Shown: piece by piece, positions 8,678-17,185 of the stretch
How positions within the stretch are numbered: the stretch's first letter is position 1
Layout of the letters: each line of letters begins with the position of its first letter
Position numbers and translations under genes: made by a program
The notes under the pieces: generated by a model
What the model was told of the DNA's origin: nothing
Database searches by the model: none
What the model saw: only the letters and a program-made list of their open reading frames with translations
NCBI GenBank assembly: GCA_947259495.1
Contig: CAMYLV010000002.1
Span: forward strand, 209,922-273,921
Source of the DNA: an uncultured Desulfobacterales bacterium
Lineage (GTDB): Bacteria > Desulfobacterota > Desulfobacteria > Desulfobacterales > JAHEIW01
DNA: 64,000 nt
Reading direction: 5' to 3'

Positions 8678-9292
8678 ATGATTCAAATAAAGGCCACATT
8701 CAAAAACAATGATGGGTCCGTAATTGTAGCGGCCATGTTGATTTTGGTGCTGCTCACCATAATTGGTATTTCGGCCACCACGATGAGCAATTCAGAATTA
8801 AACATAACATCGAATGCACAATTGCATAAAATGGCTTTCTTTACGGCTGAGAGCGGATGGCATGTGATGGCAGACTGGCTTGATGATCAATATCCGCTGC
8901 CAACGGTTAACCTCGGATCCGATGATTTTGAAGGTACGGATGCCTCTGATAACGATGGCGACGGATTGACCAACGAAAACGATGAGTACATCAAGTTTAC
9001 AACTGCCCAGTACGATCTGGGCTCAGATTCGATTGACAACGATGGGGACGGCGGCACCGATGAAACTGATGAGTTTTACGATATGCTGCCGTTTTCAGAT
9101 AGCAAATCCAATTTTGTATACGGCATAACGGCCGTTTATAACGGGGCCGGTATCGCCCCCGGCTGGGATCCGACACTGTTTTTAAGATACAACTATGAAA
9201 TCACCTCAATTGCCACGGTACCCGCGCGGAAAGGCAATGCGGCAACTCAGATTATCGTTACCGCCGGCAAAATTGAAAAAATAGGGAGCTAG
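8678..9292 (+). CDS. pilX: PilX-like pilus assembly protein with Asp-rich Ca-binding-like loops
   Basis: The 204-residue protein starts with a short N-tail and a hydrophobic segment (VIVAAMLILVLLTIIGISA) followed by NSELNITSNAQLHKMAFFTAESG, the PilX N-terminal signature (tail ending in AE-G). Unlike true pilins it lacks the G/FTLIE cleavage motif, as is usual for PilX. Two DNDGDG-type loops, at about residues 87-100 and 124-137, resemble calcium-binding thrombospondin-3/EF-hand loops. AGGGAG precedes the ATG. The stop is four bases before the PilY1 start, so the two are co-translated. Confidence 0.8.
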   Translation: MIQIKATFKNNDGSVIVAAMLILVLLTIIGISATTMSNSELNITSNAQLHKMAFFTAESGWHVMADWLDDQYPLPTVNLGSDDFEGTDASDNDGDGLTNENDEYIKFTTAQYDLGSDSIDNDGDGGTDETDEFYDMLPFSDSKSNFVYGITAVYNGAGIAPGWDPTLFLRYNYEITSIATVPARKGNAATQIIVTAGKIEKIGS

Positions 9293-9296
9293 AATA

Positions 9297-12200
9297 ATGA
9301 AATCTTCAGAAATTTACCATAAAAGTTTAAAAGACTTGCGGACTTTAGGCTGGCATAAAACCTTTTACAAACAGGGCATGCACGTGCTGGCAATTGCAGT
9401 GCTGGCCGTCTTTTGTCTTGTCGGCCTGCCGCATGCCGCGCATGCTCAGCTTGAGGTCAAAGCCGGGACATTTATTGTTAATTCAGGCACCGGGACCCAG
9501 TCTATAACCGGGGTGGGATTTCAACCCAAGGCCTACATCCTTTTCTATACCAAAAACAACACCCTTGATGCCAATTCTAACGGCCGGGGCAGCATCCTTT
9601 CGATTGGGATGACAGATGGCGTCCGGCAGTTTTGCGTGGCTTCTGGTTCCGAGGACAATCAGGGAACCAGTGATGTCGGCCGCCGGGGATTTAGTAACCG
9701 GGTGCTGGCCACCCATGAAGCCCACCAAAGCCAGTATGTGGAAGGCGAAGCCCGCCATGTCAGCATGGACGCCGACGGCTTTACCATTAATATCGAAGAC
9801 CCTTTTAGCGCACCGGCAAATCCGATCGTCAGCTATGTCGCTTTTGGCGGTGTCGATCTCCTGGCGGATGTGGACACCGTTGACCTGGCCTATACGCAAG
9901 ACACGTCAATGGATGTCAGCGCTCCGGGTTTCGAACCGGACGTGGTAATCACAGCCTATATTGGACAATTTTTAGATATCGACGGCGACGCGATCAATGA
10001 TGACCACAGCTTTTCGCTGGGATGGGCGCTCAACCCGTCTCGGCAGGCCAGCAACAACCAGTACAGCATGATGGTGGCCGGCCGGGATGCCCAGGGTAGC
10101 GCTCGGACACACTCGCGCTTTGATGATACCCGCGCGGGGAGTGCTCTCTATAATGGCGCTGATGATGCCGGCTATGAAATCGGCAATTTTGATTCAAGCG
10201 GCTTTAGCATCACCACTCGCCTGAAAAACGCCCCCAATGATTATCTGATGGGGTATCTGGCGCTCAAAATGGGATCGGCTCCAAACGTGTATTCAACGGC
10301 GCGACCCACCCGGACCGCAATCGGCGACGATGTGGAAAATAGTGCCGGGTTTGAACCCATCTTTTTATTGAGTATGGGCAGTGCCGTGGTTACCAGCGCC
10401 AACACGAATACTGTCGGTGGCTCAATGGCCATCGGGTTTTCAGATGGTACCGACACGTTTGCGATCATGCAGCATGATGAAAACGCGGCGGATCCGACCG
10501 ATACGCACAATCGGGTAACCGATGCCCAATTCATGTCGGCATTTTCTGCGGCCGGCGGCATCAACTGGGAGGCAACGCTGACCTCTTTTGATCCCAGTGG
10601 TTGGACTATCAACTACGGGCTTGCGGACGGCAACGCCTATCTGAACGCCTTTTTAGCCTTCGGCGCAGGGGGGGCCACGGAGCTGACGGTCAATCCCAGC
10701 ACAATGGACCTCATGGTAGACGACATTCAAAACGGTGCCATTTATGGCGGCACCAGTCCATACGCGGTGTCGACTTCCGACGCCTCAGTGGCGACCGTAA
10801 CGCTGAGCGACAACACATTTTCCGTAACGGCTGTGGGCGCCGGAACCGCAACGATCACGATTGGCGATGATGCCGGTGGACTAGTATATGTTGATGTTGT
10901 TGTGACCGAACCGCTTGCGGTCACTCCGGAGAACGTGAGCTTTTATCCGAGTCAGACGGCCACTGTTACCGTCAGCGGCGGGGCACCCGGGTACACCGCC
11001 CTTTCCGGCAATCCGAGTGTGGTCGCCGTCTCGATGAGCGGTGACACGGTAACCCTGCTTGCTCTGGCGGGAGGTACCATCACCGTGACCATCACCGACA
11101 CGGCCAACAATCATGTCTATGTGACCGTCACGGTCGGCGAAACGATTACGCCGGGCTTGGGCGACTGTCCGGTACCGCCGTTTACGACCGCCGGCGTGGG
11201 GCCCAATGTCCTTCTGGTTTTGGACCATTCCGGATCGATGGGCCGTGGAGCGACGGATGAAGGTGGCGGCAGTTGGAAGCTTTCCAGGTGGGAGACCGCC
11301 AAAACGGTGTTTAAAAATATCATCAATGACAATCCCAATATTCGGTTTGGTCTGATGCGCCTGGATGGCAGCAATTTTGCGGCGGAACTGGGCGCGGGTG
11401 AGCTTTTCAGGCAGGGGGGTAAGCTGCTGCGGCCCTGCGGAACGCCGGGTACCGAATTAATTGATTATATCGACGATTGGGGCGATCTGCTTCAGCCGGG
11501 GGATGCGGGCTACCGGGCCGGTTATGATTATCGGAATAGTAACGACCCCCAGACCTGGACGGTTTTGGCCGAAACCCTGGCATCGGCCGGGCGTTATTTT
11601 GCCACCGTCGTCGATGGGGGCGGGAACCGCGCCGGTAAGGGGCCGGCGGGCTTCGGTTATTACAAAGAGAGTGTTGATTATACCTATAATTATGATAAAG
11701 ACGGCGACAGTATCACCGAAGCTTATCCGGCTTCCTTAACCGACGACTTCGGCAACCCCATTGATTCCACCAGCCCCATAACCCAATCCTGTCAAAAAAC
11801 TTTTATTATTTTCTTAACCGACGGCGAATCGAACTATGATTCGGACTGGGATGTTGTCACCGATGTGATCGGCGATTATGACGGCGATAATGATCCGGAT
11901 GATTGCAAGTTTACAGACCCGGGTTGCCATACGGGTGGACGGGTTGAGTATTTTGACGACGTGGCCAAGTATTTGTATGAGAATGACATGCGCTTGGATC
12001 TGCCTGAGATGCAAAATATCATTACCTATGTTGTCGGCTTTGGATTTGATGCGGGTAGTGTCCCGGCTTTTCTAGAGGATGCCGCCCACAATGGCGGCGG
12101 GCAGTTTTTCCTGGCGCAAAATGATATCAGCGAACTGACCACTGCCATGCAGTCGGCGATTCAGGACATCATGGCCAAGATATCATCGGGTACGGCGGTG

Positions 12201-14060
12201 GCCACCATCACCACCTCTTCGAGTTCCGACGACCATCTGATCCGGGCCAAGTTCCTGCCGGGCGCTTCCTGGAGGGGGTATCTGGAGCGCTTTACCCTGC
12301 CGTATCACGATACAGACACCGCTGATTGGGAAGCCGGTGCGCTGTTAAACAGCAGGGTTTTCGCAAACGGCCATACGGACCGCAAGATCTATACGTTCAT
12401 GAGTTTGCAAAACCCGAACAAACAGGCGTTTACGTCTGTGGACGGTGCGGTTAAAAATACTATGGCGGCCCTGTGGGGAGAAGATAACGTTGAAACTGCC
12501 GATATAATTGATTATATTCGCGGCGACACCACCTACGACGATGACAAATACAGGGATCGTAACAACTGGCTGCTGGGCGATATCGTCTATTCCACGCCGG
12601 TGACGGTGGGCGCACCCAAAGGCTGGTATTTTGATCATCCGCATAAGACCGAACCTTCGGAATACGGCGCTTACCCGGCCTTCAAATACGCTCACAGCGG
12701 CCGCAAGACCATGATATATGTGGGGGCCAATGACGGCATGCTGCACGCCTTTGATTCAGCCACCGGGCAGGAAGAATGGGCCTTTATCCCTGAATCCCTG
12801 CAGATCAAACTCAAAGCGCTGACGGAGGAAGATTGCCATAAATATTATGTGGATCTGACCGTCAATGTGAGCGACGTCTGGGATGAAAGCGAGATGCCCA
12901 GCGGTAAATGGAAGACCGTTTTAATCGGCGGCAACCGCTTTGGCGGGGAAGAATACTTTGCGCTGGACGTGACCGATCCGGCCCATGATCAATTCAGGAC
13001 CTTGTGGGATATCATTCCGTTTCCGGGCTTAGGGATATTATCTTCCAACGTTCCCTCGGTGGGCAAGGTCCAAGCCCACGGCGGCACTGTGGATGATTGG
13101 GTGGCCATTATCACCAGCGGTTACCATGATTCTGACGAAGAGGGGCGCATAGCGGCTTTTCATATCTCCGACGGCAGTCCGGTGGCGATGTGGGAAAGCG
13201 ATAAAGATGTGATGGAAACCCAGTACAAAAATAACCATCCCTATTACAGCATGACGGCACCGGCCGCCTTCGATTCCGATTTGGACGGTTATCTGGACTT
13301 GATTTATGCCGGCGATACCGAGGGCGCCCTGTGGAAGTTCTACTATGACTATAAGGATGATGAATGGAAGAAATTTAAGCTCTTTGAGACCGGCGGCCGG
13401 CCCATCACCGCGCCACCGGCGGTTGCGTTTGATTTTGACGGTAATCTGCGGATTTATTTTGGAACCGGCGCGTACCTGGAAGAAAGTGATAAAGACAATA
13501 ATAACCGCAATGCGTTTTACTGCCTGGTGGATAAAAAGCAAAGCACCAGCGATGCCAACAACGGGCATTATACGGGGACCGATTCTTTAACCGGTGATCT
13601 GCAGGATTTGACCGCTACGGTAACCAAATACCAGTTTGATAATGATCTGGATGCCGCTGCTAAAACCAAAGCAACGGATAAAGGCTGGTATTTCGAGCTG
13701 GATATTCCCGCAGCTTATCCGGCCGAACGGGTGCTGGGCAAAGCCCTGGTCGTCTCGGGAGTTGTTTTCTTCACCTCCTTTGTGCCGAATCAGGATGTTT
13801 GCGGCTACGGCGGCGATGCCAGATTATATGCCATTGATTACCTCTATGGTGTGGTCGACGATCTGGTCTTGACTGAAATGCAGGCCGGCGAAAGACATAT
13901 TGATATCGGCTTGGGAATTCCATCCGAACCGGTCTTTTATTACGATCCGAAAACGAAAAAAGCCAGCGTTCTCATTCAAAAGAGCGATTCGGAGATTGTC
14001 AACAAGAATCCCAATCTGAAGGAAAGACCGATGCTGATTAATTCCTGGCGACAAAGATAA
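9297..14060 (+). CDS. pilY1: PilY1-like type IV pilus tip adhesin with vWA and Ig-like domains
   Basis: The protein is 1587 residues, with a long-n-region signal peptide ending AHA at 48-50. Three repeats of a ~138-residue domain begin with GFxP at residues 74, 211 and 351. Two Big2-like Ig domains follow at about 460-535 and 540-620. Next is a von Willebrand A domain whose MIDAS starts at Asp643 (DHSGS), with Asp-rich calcium-like loops such as GDYDGDNDPDD. The C-terminus from about 1040 is the PilY1 beta-propeller (DGMLHAFDSATGQEEW at ~1146). PilY1 proteins are exported and act in pilus extension, adhesion and surface sensing. It is the last gene of the minor pilin set and is followed by a strong terminator. 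The N-terminal triple repeat is not part of classical PilY1. Confidence 0.9.
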   Translation: MKSSEIYHKSLKDLRTLGWHKTFYKQGMHVLAIAVLAVFCLVGLPHAAHAQLEVKAGTFIVNSGTGTQSITGVGFQPKAYILFYTKNNTLDANSNGRGSILSIGMTDGVRQFCVASGSEDNQGTSDVGRRGFSNRVLATHEAHQSQYVEGEARHVSMDADGFTINIEDPFSAPANPIVSYVAFGGVDLLADVDTVDLAYTQDTSMDVSAPGFEPDVVITAYIGQFLDIDGDAINDDHSFSLGWALNPSRQASNNQYSMMVAGRDAQGSARTHSRFDDTRAGSALYNGADDAGYEIGNFDSSGFSITTRLKNAPNDYLMGYLALKMGSAPNVYSTARPTRTAIGDDVENSAGFEPIFLLSMGSAVVTSANTNTVGGSMAIGFSDGTDTFAIMQHDENAADPTDTHNRVTDAQFMSAFSAAGGINWEATLTSFDPSGWTINYGLADGNAYLNAFLAFGAGGATELTVNPSTMDLMVDDIQNGAIYGGTSPYAVSTSDASVATVTLSDNTFSVTAVGAGTATITIGDDAGGLVYVDVVVTEPLAVTPENVSFYPSQTATVTVSGGAPGYTALSGNPSVVAVSMSGDTVTLLALAGGTITVTITDTANNHVYVTVTVGETITPGLGDCPVPPFTTAGVGPNVLLVLDHSGSMGRGATDEGGGSWKLSRWETAKTVFKNIINDNPNIRFGLMRLDGSNFAAELGAGELFRQGGKLLRPCGTPGTELIDYIDDWGDLLQPGDAGYRAGYDYRNSNDPQTWTVLAETLASAGRYFATVVDGGGNRAGKGPAGFGYYKESVDYTYNYDKDGDSITEAYPASLTDDFGNPIDSTSPITQSCQKTFIIFLTDGESNYDSDWDVVTDVIGDYDGDNDPDDCKFTDPGCHTGGRVEYFDDVAKYLYENDMRLDLPEMQNIITYVVGFGFDAGSVPAFLEDAAHNGGGQFFLAQNDISELTTAMQSAIQDIMAKISSGTAVATITTSSSSDDHLIRAKFLPGASWRGYLERFTLPYHDTDTADWEAGALLNSRVFANGHTDRKIYTFMSLQNPNKQAFTSVDGAVKNTMAALWGEDNVETADIIDYIRGDTTYDDDKYRDRNNWLLGDIVYSTPVTVGAPKGWYFDHPHKTEPSEYGAYPAFKYAHSGRKTMIYVGANDGMLHAFDSATGQEEWAFIPESLQIKLKALTEEDCHKYYVDLTVNVSDVWDESEMPSGKWKTVLIGGNRFGGEEYFALDVTDPAHDQFRTLWDIIPFPGLGILSSNVPSVGKVQAHGGTVDDWVAIITSGYHDSDEEGRIAAFHISDGSPVAMWESDKDVMETQYKNNHPYYSMTAPAAFDSDLDGYLDLIYAGDTEGALWKFYYDYKDDEWKKFKLFETGGRPITAPPAVAFDFDGNLRIYFGTGAYLEESDKDNNNRNAFYCLVDKKQSTSDANNGHYTGTDSLTGDLQDLTATVTKYQFDNDLDAAAKTKATDKGWYFELDIPAAYPAERVLGKALVVSGVVFFTSFVPNQDVCGYGGDARLYAIDYLYGVVDDLVLTEMQAGERHIDIGLGIPSEPVFYYDPKTKKASVLIQKSDSEIVNKNPNLKERPMLINSWRQR

Positions 14061-14081
14061 TACTGAATTAAAGCTAAGTTA

Positions 14082-14130
14082 AACCCGCAATCCCCATCTT
14101 TAACTTCCGGGGATTGCGGGTTTTATTTTT
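14082..14130 (+). terminator. Rho-independent terminator after pilY1
   Basis: Fourteen bases, AACCCGCAATCCCC (14082-14095), pair perfectly with 14109-14122 across a 13-base loop, followed by TTTATTTTTT. It ends the pilin operon. Confidence 0.92.
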
Positions 14131-14156
14131 TATACCGCTTTCCATTTTAGTGTTCT
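14131..14156 (-). repeat. Remnant of the MITE-like repeat (one end only)
   Basis: The 26 bases match the reverse complement of the right end of copy A (1289-1314) at 22 of 26 positions, starting TATACCGCTTT. The rest of the element is absent. It abuts the pilY1 terminator. This is either a decayed copy or an end left by deletion. Confidence 0.6.
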
Positions 14157-14540
14157 AAACCCTAGTCCGCCAAATTGTCTCCAGAGCGGTTTTGGAATGG
14201 CTTCCTTCCAGAATTGACGTATCGAAATTTTCTATACTTAAACCTGTGTTTATCGATATTTCATATTTGAAATTTTCCCGTTGTCATATTAGAGTTCTGT
14301 GCTAATTATTAGATAACGTTTGAGGGTAATTACGGTATATTTAAAAACGTGGTTATCTGGAAAGTGGCAGTCGTTTACGTCCGATAGTGATCTCACCACG
14401 AAGATCACGAAGATCACAAAGGCAGGATGAATAAATAGACACCCCCTCTTCGGGCCCTTCGTGCCCTTCGTGGTTGAAAGATACTAAGTTGGGCTTTCTG
14501 TATAACCGTAAAATTCTATCTCAAAATTTCAGGAAAAATG
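14157..14540. other. Intergenic region between pilY1 and selD
   Basis: No gene is seen here. The region holds a 25-bp repeat copy at 14179-14203 and a CACGAAG-type inverted repeat at 14395-14474. The selD ribosome site AGGA is at 14531-14534. Confidence 0.6.
14395..14474. repeat. Inverted repeat of CACGAAG units
   Basis: The left arm starts ACCACGAAGATCACGAAG and the right arm ends CTTCGTGCCCTTCGTGGT, forming an imperfect stem around ~25 loop bases. A similar CACGAAA hairpin occurs at 23588-23666. It lies about 65 bases before selD and could fold in the mRNA or DNA. Confidence 0.6.
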
Positions 14541-15590
14541 ATGTTTTTCAAGAAGAAAAAAACCCTCATGAGCCTTGCGCGCACCTGCGGCTGAGCGGCT
14601 AAAATCGGTCCGACGGAGCTGTCGGAAGCGCTCAAGGGGCTGGATGCCTCAATGGATCCCAATCTGCTGGTGGGCTTTGATACCAGCGATGATGCCGCCG
14701 TATATCGGGTTGCACCCGAGATTGCCCTGATCAGCACGGTGGATTACATTACCCCTCCGGTGAATGATCCGTACTGGTTCGGCCAGATTGCCGCCGCCAA
14801 TTCTCTGTCAGACGTGTACGCCATGGGCGGCCAGCCGCTGACAGCTTTGAATCTGGTGATGTTTCCATCTAAAAAGCTGGATATGGCATTTTTAAAAGAC
14901 ATCTTGCGGGGCGGCAGTGCCAAGGTGCTGGAGGCGGAGGCATCGATGGCCGGCGGGCATTCGGTCGATGATAACGAGCCCAAATACGGCCTGGCGGTTA
15001 CCGGCCGGGTACACCCGGATCGCATTCTGACCAATTGCGGCGCTCAGGTGGGTGATGCCCTGATTCTGACCAAGCCCCTGGGCACGGGGGTGCTGTTTAA
15101 CGCCAACCGTTCCGGCAAACTTCCTTATGCTGAACTGGAGTTCATTTTACCCCAGGTGGCAGCCCTTAACCGCAGCGCCATCGCAGCGGCCCTGAAATTT
15201 GAGGTGCATGCCTGCACCGATGTGACCGGATTTGGGATCCTGGGTCATAGCCTTGAGTTGGCCCGGGGCAGTGATGTTCAAATTGACCTGATTTACGAAA
15301 ACCTTCCCTTTTATCCCAATGCGTTGCGGATGTACCGGAAAGGGGAGACCACCGGCAGCAACAAGGCCAATCGCAAGCTGGCTGAAGGCGCCTGGGAGAT
15401 TGCGGCTCAGCGCTCAACCGCGGAAAAGGACCTGCTGTTCGATCCCCAGACTTCCGGCGGTCTCCTGCTGGCTGTCCCCGCGGCGCAGACCGATGATCTG
15501 ATCGCCCGGCTAAAAAAAGAAGGTGTCGCAACGGCCGTCAGAGTAGGCGAGGTCGTCGCCGTTGATCGACCTTTTATTCGCGTTGTTTGA
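14541..15590 (+). CDS. selD: Selenophosphate synthetase, selenocysteine-containing (in-frame TGA at 14592)
   Basis: SelD makes selenophosphate from selenide and ATP, the selenium donor for Sec-tRNA. The frame extends upstream of the ATG at 14652 to the ATG at 14541 (or 14538) and is broken only by TGA at 14592-14594. Read with that TGA as Sec, the N-terminus is ...SLARTCGUAAKIGPTELS, matching the SelD active-site motif GC/UxxKIxP in which Cys or Sec is catalytic. Downstream motifs include GFDTSDDAAVY, STVDYITPPVNDPYWFGQIAAANSLSDVYAMGG and DPQTSGGLL. Total length is about 349 residues, normal for SelD; a start at 14652 would lose the catalytic residue. A SECIS-like hairpin follows the TGA. No selA or selB is in the window. 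Confidence 0.9.
14609..14626 (+). promoter_or_regulatory. SECIS-like hairpin in selD
   Basis: TCCGAC (14609-14614) pairs with GTCGGA (14621-14626) around the loop GGAGCT. The loop begins 20 bases after the TGA and has G at its first two positions, both expected for bacterial SECIS elements that recruit SelB. This hairpin and the SelD motif together support Sec insertion. Confidence 0.7.
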
Positions 15591-15685
15591 TTGAGGGGCC
15601 GGGGCGTTTTCTTAATACGGTTGCTACATGAATCATCAGCTCATAACGAAGACATCGGGCAAAAGATAAGGGATTGATACCCGCT

Positions 15686-15970
15686 TTAGTCGAATTCATA
15701 GATTTCGTACCTTGTCTCTGCCCCCAGCAGCTGATCAATTTGGGCCTGGATTTCCGCCCGCCCTTTGCTTTGCAGCCATTGCTGCCAGTAAGCAATTGAT
15801 TGCCATTTGGAGACAACCAGGCTTTCTCCGGGCTGATCCACGCGTTGCAGGGTCTCCCCGGCGATATATCCGGGCTGGCCCATGGTCATGGACCGCAATT
15901 GATTGATCAGGGCCCGCAGGCCTTCCATTTTTTCGGGCGACACCTTTCTTTTGATGTGAACCTTGATCAT
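15686..15970 (-). CDS. Antibiotic biosynthesis monooxygenase (ABM) family protein
   Basis: This is a 94-residue dimeric alpha-beta-barrel type protein (MIKVHIKRKVSPEKMEGLRAL...GYIAGETLQRV...LVVSKWQSIAYWQQW). AAGGAG lies 8 bases before the ATG. ABM-fold proteins include quinone monooxygenases, heme-degrading enzymes and many of unknown role, and the sequence does not pick one. In an anaerobe an oxygenase role is doubtful. It converges with selD and has no operon partner. Confidence 0.75.
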   Translation of the reverse strand: MIKVHIKRKVSPEKMEGLRALINQLRSMTMGQPGYIAGETLQRVDQPGESLVVSKWQSIAYWQQWLQSKGRAEIQAQIDQLLGAETRYEIYEFD

Positions 15971-16273
15971 CTTGACGGCTCCTTATCCTGGGTTTTATGA
16001 TCTTTGTATAAACCGCATAAAACAATTTGAACTTGGTTTCAATGGCAAATCTTACTTTTCCAAAATAATAGAGAGAAATTCGTATATCTTCTTTACTCCA
16101 GTACTCCAGGACTTCATCACTCCAGTACTCCGGAATCTTTCAGCGAAGCACTCGTTATACCATTCGTTTTCGATTTATTTTGGAAATTAAATAAAGCGTG
16201 ATTATCATTGACTTTTCAGGTCCCCGGGCATAATTTTAGAGTTCAAGTGACTTTTTGAAACGGGAATCGGGTT
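15971..16273. other. Divergent intergenic region with octamer repeat
   Basis: This 303-base gap lies between the ABM gene (minus) and the glycyl radical activase (plus). It holds a tandem octamer array at 16095-16136 and otherwise nothing recognisable. Confidence 0.6.
16095..16136. repeat. Tandem octamer array (ACTCCAGT type)
   Basis: Five octamers in register are ACTCCAGT, ACTCCAGG, ACTTCATC, ACTCCAGT and ACTCCGGA. The same octamer family recurs at 28374-28417, 28450-28481 and 61983-62014. Confidence 0.75.
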
Positions 16274-17179
16274 ATGGCGGAAGGCGTCATATTTGATATA
16301 AAAAAATATGCGATTCATGACGGGCCGGGCATTCGCACGACGGTGTTTTTCAAGGGCTGCCCGCTGGCATGCCGCTGGTGTCACAATCCAGAAGGGTTGT
16401 CCATTGCATCCCAGCGAGCCTACCAGCAGGAGCGCTGCATCGGCTGCGGCGAATGTATCCAGATTTGCCCCCGGGAAGTGTTGACCCGGACAGCCGACGG
16501 GATTGTTGCGGATCCTGCCAAATGCGATCTGTGTCAAACCTGTGCCGCACATTGCCCGTCGGAGGCCGTCGAATTCGTGGGCCGCAAGGTGACGGTCGCC
16601 GAAGTGGTCCGGCAGATTGAAAAAGATACGGCCTTTTATGATCAGTCGGGCGGCGGGATTACCCTGTCCGGCGGCGAACCCCTGATGCAACCCGAATTCT
16701 TGCTGGAACTGCTTGAAGCCTGCGGCAGCCTGGATCTTCACCGCACGGTCGATACCACCGGGTATGCGGATGCCGGGCTGCTTCTGGAAGTGGCGCAACA
16801 GACGGATTTATTTCTGTATGACTTGAAGCTCATGGATGCGGCCAAACACCGGGACTTTACGGGTGTATCCAATCGGCTGATACTCAATAATTTGAAGCTG
16901 TTGTCCCAGAATAAGGCCCGCATCCAGGTGCGCATACCGGTCCTTCCCGGTATCAACAGTGATGCCGAAAATATCAATCGAACCGCTGACTTTGTAGCGG
17001 CCCTGCCCGGGGTTGAACACATCGCGATCCTGCCTTTTCACAATTCGGCCCGGGGCAAATATGGCCGGCTCGGAATGGAATGTATTGCGTCGGATATCGA
17101 GTGCCCCAGCGACGCGCACTTGAAAATCATCGCCGGCTGGCTTGAAAAATCCGGCGTGCAGGTCAAAATCGGAGGATAG
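16274..17179 (+). CDS. Glycyl radical enzyme activating protein (radical SAM, HypE/PflA-like)
   Basis: The 301-residue enzyme opens with a glycyl-radical-activase signature: IHDGPGIRTTVFFKGCPLAC, with the radical SAM motif CxxxCxxC (GCPLACRWC). Two ferredoxin-type clusters follow (CIGCGECIQICP and CDLCQTCAAHCP, about residues 56-95), an insertion typical of activases for PFL2-type enzymes rather than PflA. GGGxTLSGGEPL provides the SAM-binding GGE motif. It makes the glycyl radical on the enzyme encoded seven bases downstream. The tight spacing indicates co-transcription and shared function. Confidence 0.93.
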   Translation: MAEGVIFDIKKYAIHDGPGIRTTVFFKGCPLACRWCHNPEGLSIASQRAYQQERCIGCGECIQICPREVLTRTADGIVADPAKCDLCQTCAAHCPSEAVEFVGRKVTVAEVVRQIEKDTAFYDQSGGGITLSGGEPLMQPEFLLELLEACGSLDLHRTVDTTGYADAGLLLEVAQQTDLFLYDLKLMDAAKHRDFTGVSNRLILNNLKLLSQNKARIQVRIPVLPGINSDAENINRTADFVAALPGVEHIAILPFHNSARGKYGRLGMECIASDIECPSDAHLKIIAGWLEKSGVQVKIGG

Positions 17180-17185
17180 GATGCC

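Noticed and set aside
14652..15590. selD starting at the ATG at 14652
   Set aside because: It would remove the catalytic Sec/Cys motif; the frame upstream with a single TGA fits SelD.
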